64,000 bases of DNA, taken from positions 19,803-83,802 of the forward strand of contig MFYT01000109.1 in NCBI GenBank assembly GCA_001789205.1, in the 5' to 3' direction. The position numbers and the translations under genes are program-made. Below, piece after piece: positions 45,585-54,113 of this stretch (the first letter of the stretch is position 1; every line of letters begins with the position of its first letter). The DNA comes from Candidatus Raymondbacteria bacterium RIFOXYA2_FULL_49_16 (GTDB lineage Bacteria; Fibrobacterota; OXYB2-FULL-49-7; XYB2-FULL-49-35). The notes beneath the pieces are model-generated. The model had not been told where the DNA came from. It ran no database searches and saw only the letters and a program-made list of their open reading frames with translations.

Positions 45585-45791
45585 ATGGGCTTAATCCGTA
45601 TCAAGGGCGCATGGGCAATCGACTACTAACGCAATGGCCAACGTGTCCGGGATGTGATAGGGGCAAGTAAAACCCTTGCGGCCCAGGCATTGGCAAAGGT
45701 AAAAAGCGAACTTGCCCAGGATCGTTATTTTCCAGACAGGCCCACGGGCGGCGAAAAAAAGGTTTCTGAAATCCTTGACCGTTCATTTATC
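45585..45791 (+). pseudogene. Truncated tyrosine integrase N-terminus
   Basis: ATG 45585 with a strong ribosome site begins MGLIRIKGAWAIDY, then TAA at 45627-45629 interrupts, and the frame continues RNGQRVRDVIGASKTLAAQ and AKVKSELAQDRYF. This is the N-terminal arm-binding and SAM-like start of phage integrases (usual YYVNGKR). It stops at the attachment repeat after about 66 codons; the catalytic domain is absent. A one-base change could have converted a Tyr codon to TAA. Confidence 0.75.
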
Positions 45792-45820
45792 TACGCTACC
45801 AGGCTGCGCTACGCCCCGAA
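45792..45820. repeat. Right attachment-site repeat (partial tRNA-Pro)
   Basis: 29 bp identical to 43222-43250. Only the 5' part of the tRNA is present, with no anticodon stem or T arm, so it cannot be a functional tRNA. Confidence 0.85.
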
Positions 45821-45880
45821 AATAAACTTTGAAAGAACCATAAATAGATCTTTTTCCCGGCCTCCCGTGCAACGTAAATC

Positions 45881-45910
45881 TTGACAACCACATAGACGAT
45901 AAAGTATCAT
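45881..45910 (+). promoter_or_regulatory. Promoter close to the first tandem-STAS gene
   Basis: TTGACA at 45881-45886 and TATCAT at 45905-45910, 18 bases apart. ATG 45921 lies only ten bases beyond the -10, with no Shine-Dalgarno, suggesting a leaderless transcript. Confidence 0.5.
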
Positions 45911-45920
45911 ATAAAAACAT

Positions 45921-46592
45921 ATGGAAAAAGACTTTATCTACAAAATTCCTGAGCGTGCAACCCCGGACAATGCCCAGCAAATGCTTGCCGTTTGTCTCAA
46001 GCACTTGAACGAGACCGAAAGCGGCAACACGTATATCGATTTTTCGAACGCGCAAACAATAAACAGCTTCGGCGTGGGTGTGCTGGTCCGTCTGAACAAC
46101 CTCTACACTGGATGCGGCCGCACCTTTATCCTGAAGAACCTTCCTGACTCCATTATAGAAACGTTCATGGCAATGGGTCTCTTCTCGGTCCTGAATATCG
46201 AGCTGAACGACCCTGAACTCAGAAAAAGGTTAAAAGATTCTGAAGTAGGCTCTTCCTTTAAAGTCGATTTTGAAATAGTAAAAAATATCGGTATTTATTC
46301 ATTCAACGGTTCCATGCTCACGCCAAAAGATTCCCACCTTTTCCTGGGAATGACTGAAGCCATACTCGCCGACGGATTCAGGATGCTGCTCGATATGTCG
46401 GGCCTGGTATTCATTGACAGCACGGGTATCTCCGCCATTGCCACGCTCTGCAAACTGATGAAGCACAACAAGGGTGAAATCCGCGTCTGCAGCGCAGGGG
46501 AAATCCTCACCGGCTTGCTGGAAATAAACAGCCTGTCTGGCCTCATCCATGTCTATGAAACACGCGCGGAAGCCTTAAAGGGCTGGGTGTAA
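45921..46592 (+). CDS. Tandem STAS-domain protein 1
   Basis: 223 residues with two STAS domains. The first contains NTYIDFSNAQTINSFGVGVLVRL, where the Ser of INSFG is the usual phosphorylation position, and the second contains MLLDMSGLVFIDSTGISAIATL with Ser in DSTG. STAS proteins act as anti-anti-sigma factors or in partner-switching. No anti-sigma kinase or phosphatase is next to it. It precedes a clear paralogue by 24 bp. It begins right after the decayed element. Confidence 0.82.
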   Translation: MEKDFIYKIPERATPDNAQQMLAVCLKHLNETESGNTYIDFSNAQTINSFGVGVLVRLNNLYTGCGRTFILKNLPDSIIETFMAMGLFSVLNIELNDPELRKRLKDSEVGSSFKVDFEIVKNIGIYSFNGSMLTPKDSHLFLGMTEAILADGFRMLLDMSGLVFIDSTGISAIATLCKLMKHNKGEIRVCSAGEILTGLLEINSLSGLIHVYETRAEALKGWV

Positions 46593-46616
46593 ACCAAAAC
46601 AAGGGGAAAAAACACC

Positions 46617-47291
46617 ATGGAAATAAATATTAGTGAAATAAAACTGTCTGACGTTTTTTCGTACGATGAAACCCATGCCTTGTTGAACGCGGGCAAGGAA
46701 TTTCTTGCCCGTCACCCTATCGGTAACCTCTATCTCGATTTTACCAATGTTACCATTCTTAACTCTCTTGCCATTGGCGCCATTGTCACCCTTTCAAACA
46801 GATTCAAGGAGCAAGACTGCAATCTTGTTTTAAAGAACGTGCCCGAATCCATCGTTCAAATGCTCAACACCATTAATCTCAGGTCATTCCTGAACATCGA
46901 AAGCGCCAAACCAGACAAACCACTCGATGTTTCGGCCGCTGAAGTGAATATTTCATTGATCATAGATTTTGAGTTGATTAAGAATGTCGGCATCTTCTCT
47001 TTTTCAGGATCGCTTCTTACCCCGCAGGATTCAAATCTCTATTTCAGCATGGCGGAGCAGATCCTCAAAGATGGCTATAAAATGCTTCTCGACCTCTCAG
47101 GCATGGTTTTCATCGACAGTATCGGGATTTCGGCCATGGTCAAAGTGAACAATATCATGAAAAAACATAAAGGTGAAATCCGTATCTGCGGCGCTGGCGA
47201 TATTCTAAAAGATGTCCTCGAAACCCACAGTCTCACCAGCATCATTAGACTCTACCCCACACGCGAAGACGCTCTTGATGGATGGCTGTAA
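46617..47291 (+). CDS. Tandem STAS-domain protein 2
   Basis: 224 residues, paralogue of the preceding gene. The first domain has LYLDFTNVTILNSLAIGAIVTL (Ser in LNSLA) and the second LLDLSGMVFIDSIGISAMVKV (Ser in DSIG). Common sequences such as KNVPESIV/KNLPDSII show duplication of a whole two-domain gene. AAGGGG before ATG 46617 is a good ribosome site. The pair may work as a heteromer in a partner-switching regulatory route. Confidence 0.82.
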   Translation: MEINISEIKLSDVFSYDETHALLNAGKEFLARHPIGNLYLDFTNVTILNSLAIGAIVTLSNRFKEQDCNLVLKNVPESIVQMLNTINLRSFLNIESAKPDKPLDVSAAEVNISLIIDFELIKNVGIFSFSGSLLTPQDSNLYFSMAEQILKDGYKMLLDLSGMVFIDSIGISAMVKVNNIMKKHKGEIRICGAGDILKDVLETHSLTSIIRLYPTREDALDGWL

Positions 47292-47411
47292 AACCAGCAA
47301 AACAATAACTTATTTATTTCATTTATTATCAATCATTTAGAAAAAAAGCCCCAGCTAATACTTTTCTTCAAATCAGTCGATATAATTTAGTAGAAGGTGA
47401 AAGGAAAGCCC

Positions 47412-47585
47412 ATGAGTCCGATGCGCCGTGATATGTATGAAGAAATCTTCGAGATGCTCAAGTACTGCGGAAACAAACATAAATCACCGCGGCAGCCAAT
47501 CGAACAGCAGGCCTGTATGGAATGGATCACGAAATACGCGGCGCTCTGGCGCTCCAAAAAAGAAGCAGCCCTGCGGCCTGTATAA
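47412..47585 (+). CDS. Small protein of unknown function (57 aa)
   Basis: From ATG 47412 with AAAGGA six bases upstream; a GTG at 47397 is an alternative. The sequence is mostly helical (MYEEIFEMLKYCGN; WITKYAALWRSKKEAAL) with two Cys. A TATAAT at 47381-47386 precedes it but the -35 is weak. Its TAA abuts the stop of the convergent GH84-like gene. Confidence 0.45.
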   Translation: MSPMRRDMYEEIFEMLKYCGNKHKSPRQPIEQQACMEWITKYAALWRSKKEAALRPV

Positions 47586-48821
47586 TCACAGGACCTTGTT
47601 AATCAAACTGTCAACAGCCAATCCCGTCATGCTCTTTCTGGTACAATACCACTTCCGGAATAGCTCATCCTTGACCACCTCAGGATCGATAAAACGCAGG
47701 TAGATATTGAAATCACCTAACAAGATATGGATAAACCGGGAGAGTTCGTTGAATAACCCCCTGTCTTGGACCGCATTTGTCGTATCACTGAGAAGTTCAA
47801 TAATGGCGCCGCCTTCTTTGGCGGACACGCGTTGCGATCGCATCCGGGCGGCAATGACGAGTGCTTTTTTCCCGTACGAATAGGGGCCATCGAAGAACTC
47901 CCTGGCAAATGAAAGATGTTTAAACGCCTTTGGCTCTATCTTTGCGGCAGCCCTTTTCCATGACGCTTCTGGATTGTAACCCGCGGGGTCACGTGCATAG
48001 TCCGCCACGGTAAGTAGCGGTATTTTATTCAGATTCAGATATTCGGTCATATTTGTCAAAAAACCTTCGGCGTATTTCCTGAGTGAAGCGTCCCTTCCGG
48101 AAACAGGTCCCAGAAAGACACGCGAAGGCGTATAATCATTCGCATGGTAATTGTCCCAGATAACCAGCTTGCGCCGCATGGTCTCCGAAGCGTCAGCGAC
48201 CATAGCGCCAGTAATTTTTTCAGCAACAACCTGCGGCCCTGTCCAAAAAGCCCTGATTTCCGGATCAAGGACGCTTATGTCCTGAAGGTATTGCGATGTT
48301 CTCTCTGAATATCCTGTATGGGCGGAACAATATTCTGTTGGGCAGAAAAGGAGTTCGCACCCGTTCAGCTTTTCTTTCACCAGATTACCCAGATACGCCT
48401 GCGCTACACCAGGACGTTTGAAGGTCTTTTTGTCCAAAGGACAAAGTTGGGCAGGGATATCGTCCATGAGGAGCGCAAAATGGGAAATGCCAATGCGCCG
48501 CAGTTGATTGTACTTGTTGATCAGCGCCAGTACGTCTTTTTTACTTGTAAAAGTGATGTCCAGCCCCGGGCTCATCGCGTAAATAAACTTGATTCCGCAC
48601 TTGTCCGCTTTCCTTGCCAGGTCCTTGAACCTGCGCAGATCAGCCGCCGGATAGGGCGTACGCCATAACCCCCGATGCAATGGATCATCCTTGGGTGCAT
48701 ACATATAGGCATTCATGCGCACGCCTTTTAGAAATTCAAAAAGTCCCAGCCGTTCCTGGTGCGTATGGGCCTTGCCGTAGTAGCCCTCGATATACCCGCG
48801 AAGTAAAAACGATTCAGCCAT
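47586..48821 (-). CDS. GH84-like beta-N-acetylglucosaminidase (cytoplasmic)
   Basis: 411 residues from ATG 48821 with AAAGGACG upstream; the earlier in-frame codon at 48944 would lie within the radical SAM gene. The GH84 start RGYIEGYYGKAHTHQERLGL, then YMYAPKDDPLHR, and the catalytic Asp-Asp in HFALLMDDIPAQL are present; the C-terminal region is helical. No signal peptide is seen, so it would hydrolyse internalised or cytoplasmic GlcNAc-linked substrates, for example muropeptide or chitin fragments. It overlaps the radical SAM gene by 8 bp. Confidence 0.8.
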   Translation of the reverse strand: MAESFLLRGYIEGYYGKAHTHQERLGLFEFLKGVRMNAYMYAPKDDPLHRGLWRTPYPAADLRRFKDLARKADKCGIKFIYAMSPGLDITFTSKKDVLALINKYNQLRRIGISHFALLMDDIPAQLCPLDKKTFKRPGVAQAYLGNLVKEKLNGCELLFCPTEYCSAHTGYSERTSQYLQDISVLDPEIRAFWTGPQVVAEKITGAMVADASETMRRKLVIWDNYHANDYTPSRVFLGPVSGRDASLRKYAEGFLTNMTEYLNLNKIPLLTVADYARDPAGYNPEASWKRAAAKIEPKAFKHLSFAREFFDGPYSYGKKALVIAARMRSQRVSAKEGGAIIELLSDTTNAVQDRGLFNELSRFIHILLGDFNIYLRFIDPEVVKDELFRKWYCTRKSMTGLAVDSLINKVL

Positions 48822-50256
48822 GGTGCGTCCTTTCAAAGTATTTTTCAACCACGTCAGGTGAATAATGCGCCTCTTCCCTGCCCTGCTTCGTATAGCGAAA
48901 AAGTTTCCTCTCTGTCTCAAACTCCTTGAGGCAGGCATGTTCAAATGTATTTCCTTCGCTTGCCGCGATCTTTTTCCGCAGATTCTCGACCCTGCTCAGG
49001 TAAAAAAGCGTCATGATATCAGCCCTGGAAAATTTCTCGGTCTCAACAGAAGCGGCCGAAAGTCTGAATAGATCATAGTCTCTGGTATTAATATATTTCT
49101 TTTGAACGCAATAATCAAATAACCGCGTACCCGGAACCGGATAAAAAATACTCACCCCGATCCGGACCGGAAGTTGGCGGAGAAAATCAAGACTGAAAAG
49201 CATGTCATCTATTGTCTCGTTTGGCAGTCCAGCAATAAAATATGCCGTAATGGAGAAACCCAGCGCTGAAGCCTCCCGCACTGTGCGGATAAAGGCCTCA
49301 GAGTCAAAAGGCCGCCCCATGCACTTGCACGACCCCTGCTGAGCGCTGGCCAGCGAGAGATTCAAATCCTGGAAACCGGCCTGCCGCATGAGCGCGAGCA
49401 GATTACGATCGAGCAGATGCGCGCATATTCCGTTCATGACCGAGAGTCTGATATCTGGTATGCGTAAATCAATTATCCCCTTCAGCAATGCGCCAGCCTC
49501 TTGCCCGCTGTACCCAAAACTGTCGTCCTGAAAATCAAAATGCCGTATACCGTATTGTTCAGCGCATTCCTTGATTTCAGCAATCACTTTTTCAGGTTTT
49601 CTGACACTATATTTGTTAAAGACTGAATGCACGGAACAAAACGAGCAGGCATAGGGGCAGCCGCGCGATGTTTCATAAAAAGCGGCGCGCCTGCCATTGA
49701 TAATATAATTATCCGGATTAACCAGGCTCCGATCAGCCAATAGCTCCTGATCATAGGGAACCCCGATTATTTTGCAGAATGCCTCCTCCCCCTCGCCCGC
49801 GACAACCTGATTGACCAGCGCTGAACTTTCCCCGCAGGCAGACACATGCGGTCCGCCCATAACAATCGGGACCGTTGGAAAAACTGATTGTGCAATCCGT
49901 GCTGTCCGCATCGCGCTCGAATGATAGGGCGTAAACAAGGATGAAATACCGATCAGGTCAGGCTTCTCAGCGACTATCCGTATTTCGATATCAACCCATG
50001 ATGTTCCAAAATGCTGATAATGACCGAATAGCCTGTACGGGCTTTTGTCCCCTGGCTTATAAAATTCTTTTAGATAGGTCATTTTTTCAGGCACAGGGAC
50101 GATCTCTTTAGCGTCTGATGCCATTGCATCAAAAACAACCACGGCGTGGCCCGCCTTTTTCGGGGCGGATGCTATGCACAGCAGTCCAAGGGGGTATGTG
50201 CGTATGGCTGTGGAGTAAAAATCTTCAACAGGAGGCTGGATAAGCAGTATTTTCAT
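48814..50256 (-). CDS. B12-binding radical SAM protein
   Basis: 480 residues. An N-terminal B12-binding-like Rossmann part (ILLIQPPVEDF; PDLIGISSLFTP; PIVMGGPHVSA) is followed by a radical SAM domain with the 4Fe-4S motif CPYACSFC in SRGCPYACSFCSVH. Such enzymes methylate or rearrange unreactive carbons in natural products, lipids or hopanoids. Its start is divergent from nadC by 125 bp, and a nine-base tandem repeat (CGTTATTGA twice) lies at 50272-50289. Translational overlap with the GH84-like gene is unusual. Confidence 0.85.
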   Translation of the reverse strand: MKILLIQPPVEDFYSTAIRTYPLGLLCIASAPKKAGHAVVVFDAMASDAKEIVPVPEKMTYLKEFYKPGDKSPYRLFGHYQHFGTSWVDIEIRIVAEKPDLIGISSLFTPYHSSAMRTARIAQSVFPTVPIVMGGPHVSACGESSALVNQVVAGEGEEAFCKIIGVPYDQELLADRSLVNPDNYIINGRRAAFYETSRGCPYACSFCSVHSVFNKYSVRKPEKVIAEIKECAEQYGIRHFDFQDDSFGYSGQEAGALLKGIIDLRIPDIRLSVMNGICAHLLDRNLLALMRQAGFQDLNLSLASAQQGSCKCMGRPFDSEAFIRTVREASALGFSITAYFIAGLPNETIDDMLFSLDFLRQLPVRIGVSIFYPVPGTRLFDYCVQKKYINTRDYDLFRLSAASVETEKFSRADIMTLFYLSRVENLRKKIAASEGNTFEHACLKEFETERKLFRYTKQGREEAHYSPDVVEKYFERTHHG

Positions 50257-50381
50257 TAAACTTAAAATATACGTTATTGACGTTATTGAATCCGCGTATT
50301 GTACGTGCTTAAAAATGAATATATCTCGCCAAAACTGTTGACGCTGGTCAAAGAGACAGGCGAAATGTTATTTTTCAATCT

Positions 50382-51233
50382 ATGAAACTCAAATTCAATC
50401 CCGCTGATGCTGATAAGATAATACAACTCGCCCTTACCGAAGACATCGGCAAAGGCGATGCTACATCACGCCTTCTCCCAAAAAAAAACGCAAGCGCACG
50501 GATAATCGTTAAAACTCCTGGCATCATCTGCGGCCTGCCGCTTGTTTCACAGATATACAATAAAATTGATAAAAAATTAAAAATCAGGCTGCGCACTGCG
50601 GATGGTGACACTATTAAAACCATGCGGGTAGTGGCTGAAATATCCGGAAACGCGCGAGCAATCCTGACTGGCGAGCGGACTGTTCTTAATTTCTTGTCTC
50701 TTCTATCCGGCATTGCGACAGCCACTGCGCGTTATGTTCGCGCCATAAAAGGCACTCGGGCAGACATATACGATACGCGGAAAACCCACCCAGGTTTGCG
50801 TGCGCTCGCTAAATACGCGGTACGCGCCGGCGGCGGCAAAAACCATCGTATGCGGCTCGATGACATGGTCCTCATCAAGGACAATCATCTTGAAATCACT
50901 GATTTCACCGGTCTGGCGAGAGAGGCGCGAAATAAATATCCCGGTATGCCGATCGAACTAGAGATAGATTCGCTGAAAGAATTGGACAGGGCGCTCTGTG
51001 CCCATGCCGATATCATAATGCTGGACAACATGAGTCCTGCTCAGATACGCGCAGCACTCGCACGCGCGCATCGTCTATGGCCAAGCCAGATTTTTGAGGC
51101 CTCAGGCGGGATTACGCTGAAGAATGTTCGGGAATTCGCTATTACAGGGGTACAGCGTATTGCGATCGGGGCCATTACCCATTCAGCGCCGATACTAGAC
51201 ATTTCAATGGAAATAACCTCACTGCAAAGATAA
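50382..51233 (+). CDS. nadC: Nicotinate-nucleotide pyrophosphorylase (carboxylating)
   Basis: 283 residues, the standard length. EDIGKGDATS, LTGERTVLNFLSLLSGIAT, YDTRKTHPGLRAL, KNHRMRLDDMVLIKDNH and ASGGITLKNVREFAITG cover the quinolinate and PRPP sites. It makes nicotinate mononucleotide in NAD synthesis. It stands alone, converging on the FAD-dependent protein at a GC-rich hairpin. Confidence 0.95.
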   Translation: MKLKFNPADADKIIQLALTEDIGKGDATSRLLPKKNASARIIVKTPGIICGLPLVSQIYNKIDKKLKIRLRTADGDTIKTMRVVAEISGNARAILTGERTVLNFLSLLSGIATATARYVRAIKGTRADIYDTRKTHPGLRALAKYAVRAGGGKNHRMRLDDMVLIKDNHLEITDFTGLAREARNKYPGMPIELEIDSLKELDRALCAHADIIMLDNMSPAQIRAALARAHRLWPSQIFEASGGITLKNVREFAITGVQRIAIGAITHSAPILDISMEITSLQR

Positions 51234-51262
51234 TCCCCCTGTTGATGAGGTCTTGGGGGGAT
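51233..51262. repeat. Hairpin between convergent stops
   Basis: ATCCCCC at 51233-51239 and GGGGGAT at 51256-51262 with a 16-base loop, covering both stop codons. It could serve as a bidirectional terminator although no T-run follows. Confidence 0.5.
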
Positions 51263-52800
51263 CAAACCATCTTCAGCGCAAAGTTGATCCCATCCGCAGC
51301 GCTGGATACAATACCCCCGGAATAACCAGCCCCCTCGCCTATGGGAAACCACCCTTTACACGACACTGATTCAAAAGTATCCGGATTTCTCGTTATTCTC
51401 ACCGGCGACGAGGTGCCAGTCTCAGGCGCAACCGCAACGCCTTGTTCGATATATCCCCTGATCTTCCGGTCAAAACCATGTATCCCGTGATGTAACGCTT
51501 TTACAATAAAATTAGGCATTAGTCCTGAAATATCTTCGCAATAGCATCCAGGTTTATACGATGAGTGCGCTGTAGCGCTTTTAACACCGCGCATAAAATC
51601 CTTGAGCCGCTGTACCGGAGCGTGCATCGCGGGCCCCTGTGCGCATGCCCGTTCGATCTGTTCTGAAAATTCGACACCAGCCAGCGCATGGTCTGGCAAG
51701 TCAGACGGATACACGGTCACAACCACGGCGCTATTGGTGTTTGGACTGTTACGCATACTCAGACTCATACCATTGACCGCCATCATGCCTTCTTCAGCGC
51801 TCGCGTTGATGATCTCTCCGCCAGGACACACGCAAAACGTATAGATACCCCGTCCATTGCCCATGGATTCGGTCAAATGATAATCAGCCGCGCCAACAAC
51901 AGCGCTGATACCGGATTCGCCATATTGGCTGCTGTCTATAAAATCACGCGGATGCTCTACCCTAAACCCTATGGCAAAGGTCTTCTTTTCTAACGTGACA
52001 TTCAGTTTCAGCATCTCCCTAAACAATGCTCGCGCGCCATATCCCGGAGCACATACAACACAGTCTGAAATCCAATCACCTTTATCAGACATCACCCTGA
52101 GCGTACCGCCATTTTCCGGTTTAAACGAACTGACCTGCGTATTATAAAAGATCTCAGCACCGTTTTCCGTCAGGCTTTGTGTCATTGCACTGATGATCCG
52201 CGTCAGTTTGTCTGTGCCTATATGCGGTTTGGCCATATATCCGGTTTCAGGAATTGCGCCATATTCGATGAATGTCCGGTAGATTACATCCGTTACCGCG
52301 GATCTGTTGCGTGCGGTAAGTTTGCCATCGGAAAAAGCGCCGGCCCCACCTTCGCCAAACAGCACATTGCTCCGCGCGTTAAATATGCCTGTGTCGCAGA
52401 GCAGTCTAACGTCTTGAGCCCTTTCGGCAACCGGTTTTCCCTGTTCCAGAATAATTGGCTTGTAGCCCTTCTTAACCATGGTATGTGCGGCAAAAAGACC
52501 TGCTGGTCCCAGACCAATGATAACAGGCCGCTGTTTAAATGAAAGAGTCCCCGCAGACAGGTCGATCTCTGGAACAACATATTCTTCAAGCCCTGAGATG
52601 GGGTGTGATGCATCCAGTTTCACGGCGCAAGTATATACGTATTTTAATCGGCCTTTTTTCCTCGCATCAAGTGATTGTCTTACAATGATAGCATCGAGTA
52701 TTTCTACAGGAGAAACACCCAGTTTTCCTGCCGCAAGGCCCTGTAAAGTATCCGGGGAATCCAGGGGTTTTGATATGTTTGATACAACAAAATATTTCAT
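51262..52800 (-). CDS. FAD-dependent oxidoreductase (COG2509-like, uncharacterised)
   Basis: 512 residues. A short N-terminal domain precedes the dinucleotide-binding VIIGLGPAGLFAAHTM, then a substrate and FAD section with GAGAFSDGKLT and a distinctive Cys-rich stretch TFCVCPGGEIINAS, ending with FPIGEGAGYSGGIVSSAADG. These proteins occur widely but have no settled role. It is divergent from argJ with 110 bp between the starts. Confidence 0.85.
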   Translation of the reverse strand: MKYFVVSNISKPLDSPDTLQGLAAGKLGVSPVEILDAIIVRQSLDARKKGRLKYVYTCAVKLDASHPISGLEEYVVPEIDLSAGTLSFKQRPVIIGLGPAGLFAAHTMVKKGYKPIILEQGKPVAERAQDVRLLCDTGIFNARSNVLFGEGGAGAFSDGKLTARNRSAVTDVIYRTFIEYGAIPETGYMAKPHIGTDKLTRIISAMTQSLTENGAEIFYNTQVSSFKPENGGTLRVMSDKGDWISDCVVCAPGYGARALFREMLKLNVTLEKKTFAIGFRVEHPRDFIDSSQYGESGISAVVGAADYHLTESMGNGRGIYTFCVCPGGEIINASAEEGMMAVNGMSLSMRNSPNTNSAVVVTVYPSDLPDHALAGVEFSEQIERACAQGPAMHAPVQRLKDFMRGVKSATAHSSYKPGCYCEDISGLMPNFIVKALHHGIHGFDRKIRGYIEQGVAVAPETGTSSPVRITRNPDTFESVSCKGWFPIGEGAGYSGGIVSSAADGINFALKMV

Positions 52801-52910
52801 TAGGTTTCTTTCTGCCTACTGGCAGCTGTCTGCTGCCCATTGCCTGCTGAATTCATTGACACGCTCTTTCTAAAATAACGATTTTAATCACCTGTAAAAA
52901 AGGAATATTC

Positions 52911-54113
52911 ATGAAAGAAATCAAAGGCGGTATTACAGCTCCAAAAGGCTTCCTGGCATCGGGCATTGCCTGCGGCATAAAGAAGTCCGGCAAACCCGAC
53001 CTCGCGTTGCTGAGTTCAGTTTCGTCCGCCCTGTACGCCGGGGCCTTTACCACCAACCGGTTTGCCGCAGCGCCTGTTGTCTGGTGCAGAAAAATACTGG
53101 CCCGAAAAAAAGCCATCAAGGCTGTGGTAGTCAACAGCGGAAACGCGAACGCCTGTACCGGTCTCACTGGCGAAAAAAACGCCCGACACATGGCCGAGCT
53201 GACCGCCAAAACACTCGATTGTTCTTCCTCTGAAGTTCTGGTGAGTTCCACGGGCGTCATCGGCCACCAGCTTCCCATGTACAAACTCGAAAAAGGCATC
53301 CCGGATGCGGCGAGTCGCTTGAAAAAAGACAATGGCCACGCCTTTGCAACCGCTATTTTGACCACGGACCTGGTTTCTAAACAGTGCGCGGTCGAGATCG
53401 ATATCAACGGAAGCCCTGTGCGTATCGCCGGCTGCTGCAAAGGCTCGGGCATGATCCATCCGAACATGGCCACCATGCTCGCTTTTGTCACCACCGACGC
53501 GATCATTTCGCTAGAGACCCTTTCCAAGGTCTTTCAACGCGGCCTCACCCTCAGCTTCAATCGGATAACGGTTGATGGAGACACCAGCACCAACGATACC
53601 TGCATCATGCTGGCCAATGGCGAGGCGAAAAACCCTGTCATTAAATCCGGCAAATATCTCGAACTCTTCTCAAAAGCCCTTTTCCACGTGCTCAAAGAGT
53701 TGGCACGCAAAATCGTGGCCGACGGCGAAGGCGCCACAAAGACCGTATCCATTGTTGTCAGGGGTGCAAAAGCCGAGGCCGAGGCCGACAAGGCTGCCCG
53801 AGCCATTGCCAATTCCCCCCTGGTAAAAACAGCCCTCTTTGGCAACGACCCCAACTGGGGCCGTATCCTTGCGGCTGCCGGATACTCCGGTGTTTCATTC
53901 GATCCTTCACGAGTCGAACTGACTCTTTGCGGAATCCGATTGGTAAAAAACGGCCAACCCCTCTTATTCGACGCCAAAACCGCTTCCGACCGGCTCAAAG
54001 AGAAAGAAGTTGATATTGTCGTCGATCTCCACTCTGGCAAGGCCCAGGCCGAGATGCTCACATGCGATTTCTCCTACGATTACGTAAAAATTAACGCAGA
54101 GTACCACACATGA
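52911..54113 (+). CDS. argJ: Bifunctional ornithine acetyltransferase/N-acetylglutamate synthase
   Basis: 400 residues of a self-cleaving ArgJ. The cleavage site IHPNMATMLAF has the nucleophile Thr188, preceded by CKGSGM. Further motifs are VVNSGNANACTG and NDPNWGRILAAAG. It transfers acetyl from acetylornithine to glutamate in arginine synthesis. AAAGGA precedes the ATG. It overlaps rpiB by 4 bp and heads the run argJ-rpiB-glyA-dCMP deaminase. Confidence 0.95.
   Translation: MKEIKGGITAPKGFLASGIACGIKKSGKPDLALLSSVSSALYAGAFTTNRFAAAPVVWCRKILARKKAIKAVVVNSGNANACTGLTGEKNARHMAELTAKTLDCSSSEVLVSSTGVIGHQLPMYKLEKGIPDAASRLKKDNGHAFATAILTTDLVSKQCAVEIDINGSPVRIAGCCKGSGMIHPNMATMLAFVTTDAIISLETLSKVFQRGLTLSFNRITVDGDTSTNDTCIMLANGEAKNPVIKSGKYLELFSKALFHVLKELARKIVADGEGATKTVSIVVRGAKAEAEADKAARAIANSPLVKTALFGNDPNWGRILAAAGYSGVSFDPSRVELTLCGIRLVKNGQPLLFDAKTASDRLKEKEVDIVVDLHSGKAQAEMLTCDFSYDYVKINAEYHT

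Larger units (their letters stand above)
43222..45820. mobile_element. Decayed integrative element at the 5' side of tRNA-Pro
   Basis: About 2.6 kb bounded by 29-bp direct repeats (43222-43250 and 45792-45820). Contents from left: a stretch without a gene but with GGACACC repeats, a toxin-antitoxin pair, a small XRE-like ORF, a small winged-helix ORF, a dnaB fragment and a tyrosine-integrase fragment with an in-frame stop. The intact tRNA is restored on the left by element-borne sequence; the right copy retains the chromosome side. The core genes for replication and integration are broken, so the element is probably immobile unless helped. Confidence 0.8.

Noticed and set aside
45792..45820. 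Second tRNA-Pro gene
   Set aside because: Only the 5' acceptor strand and D arm are present; the anticodon, variable and T regions are absent.
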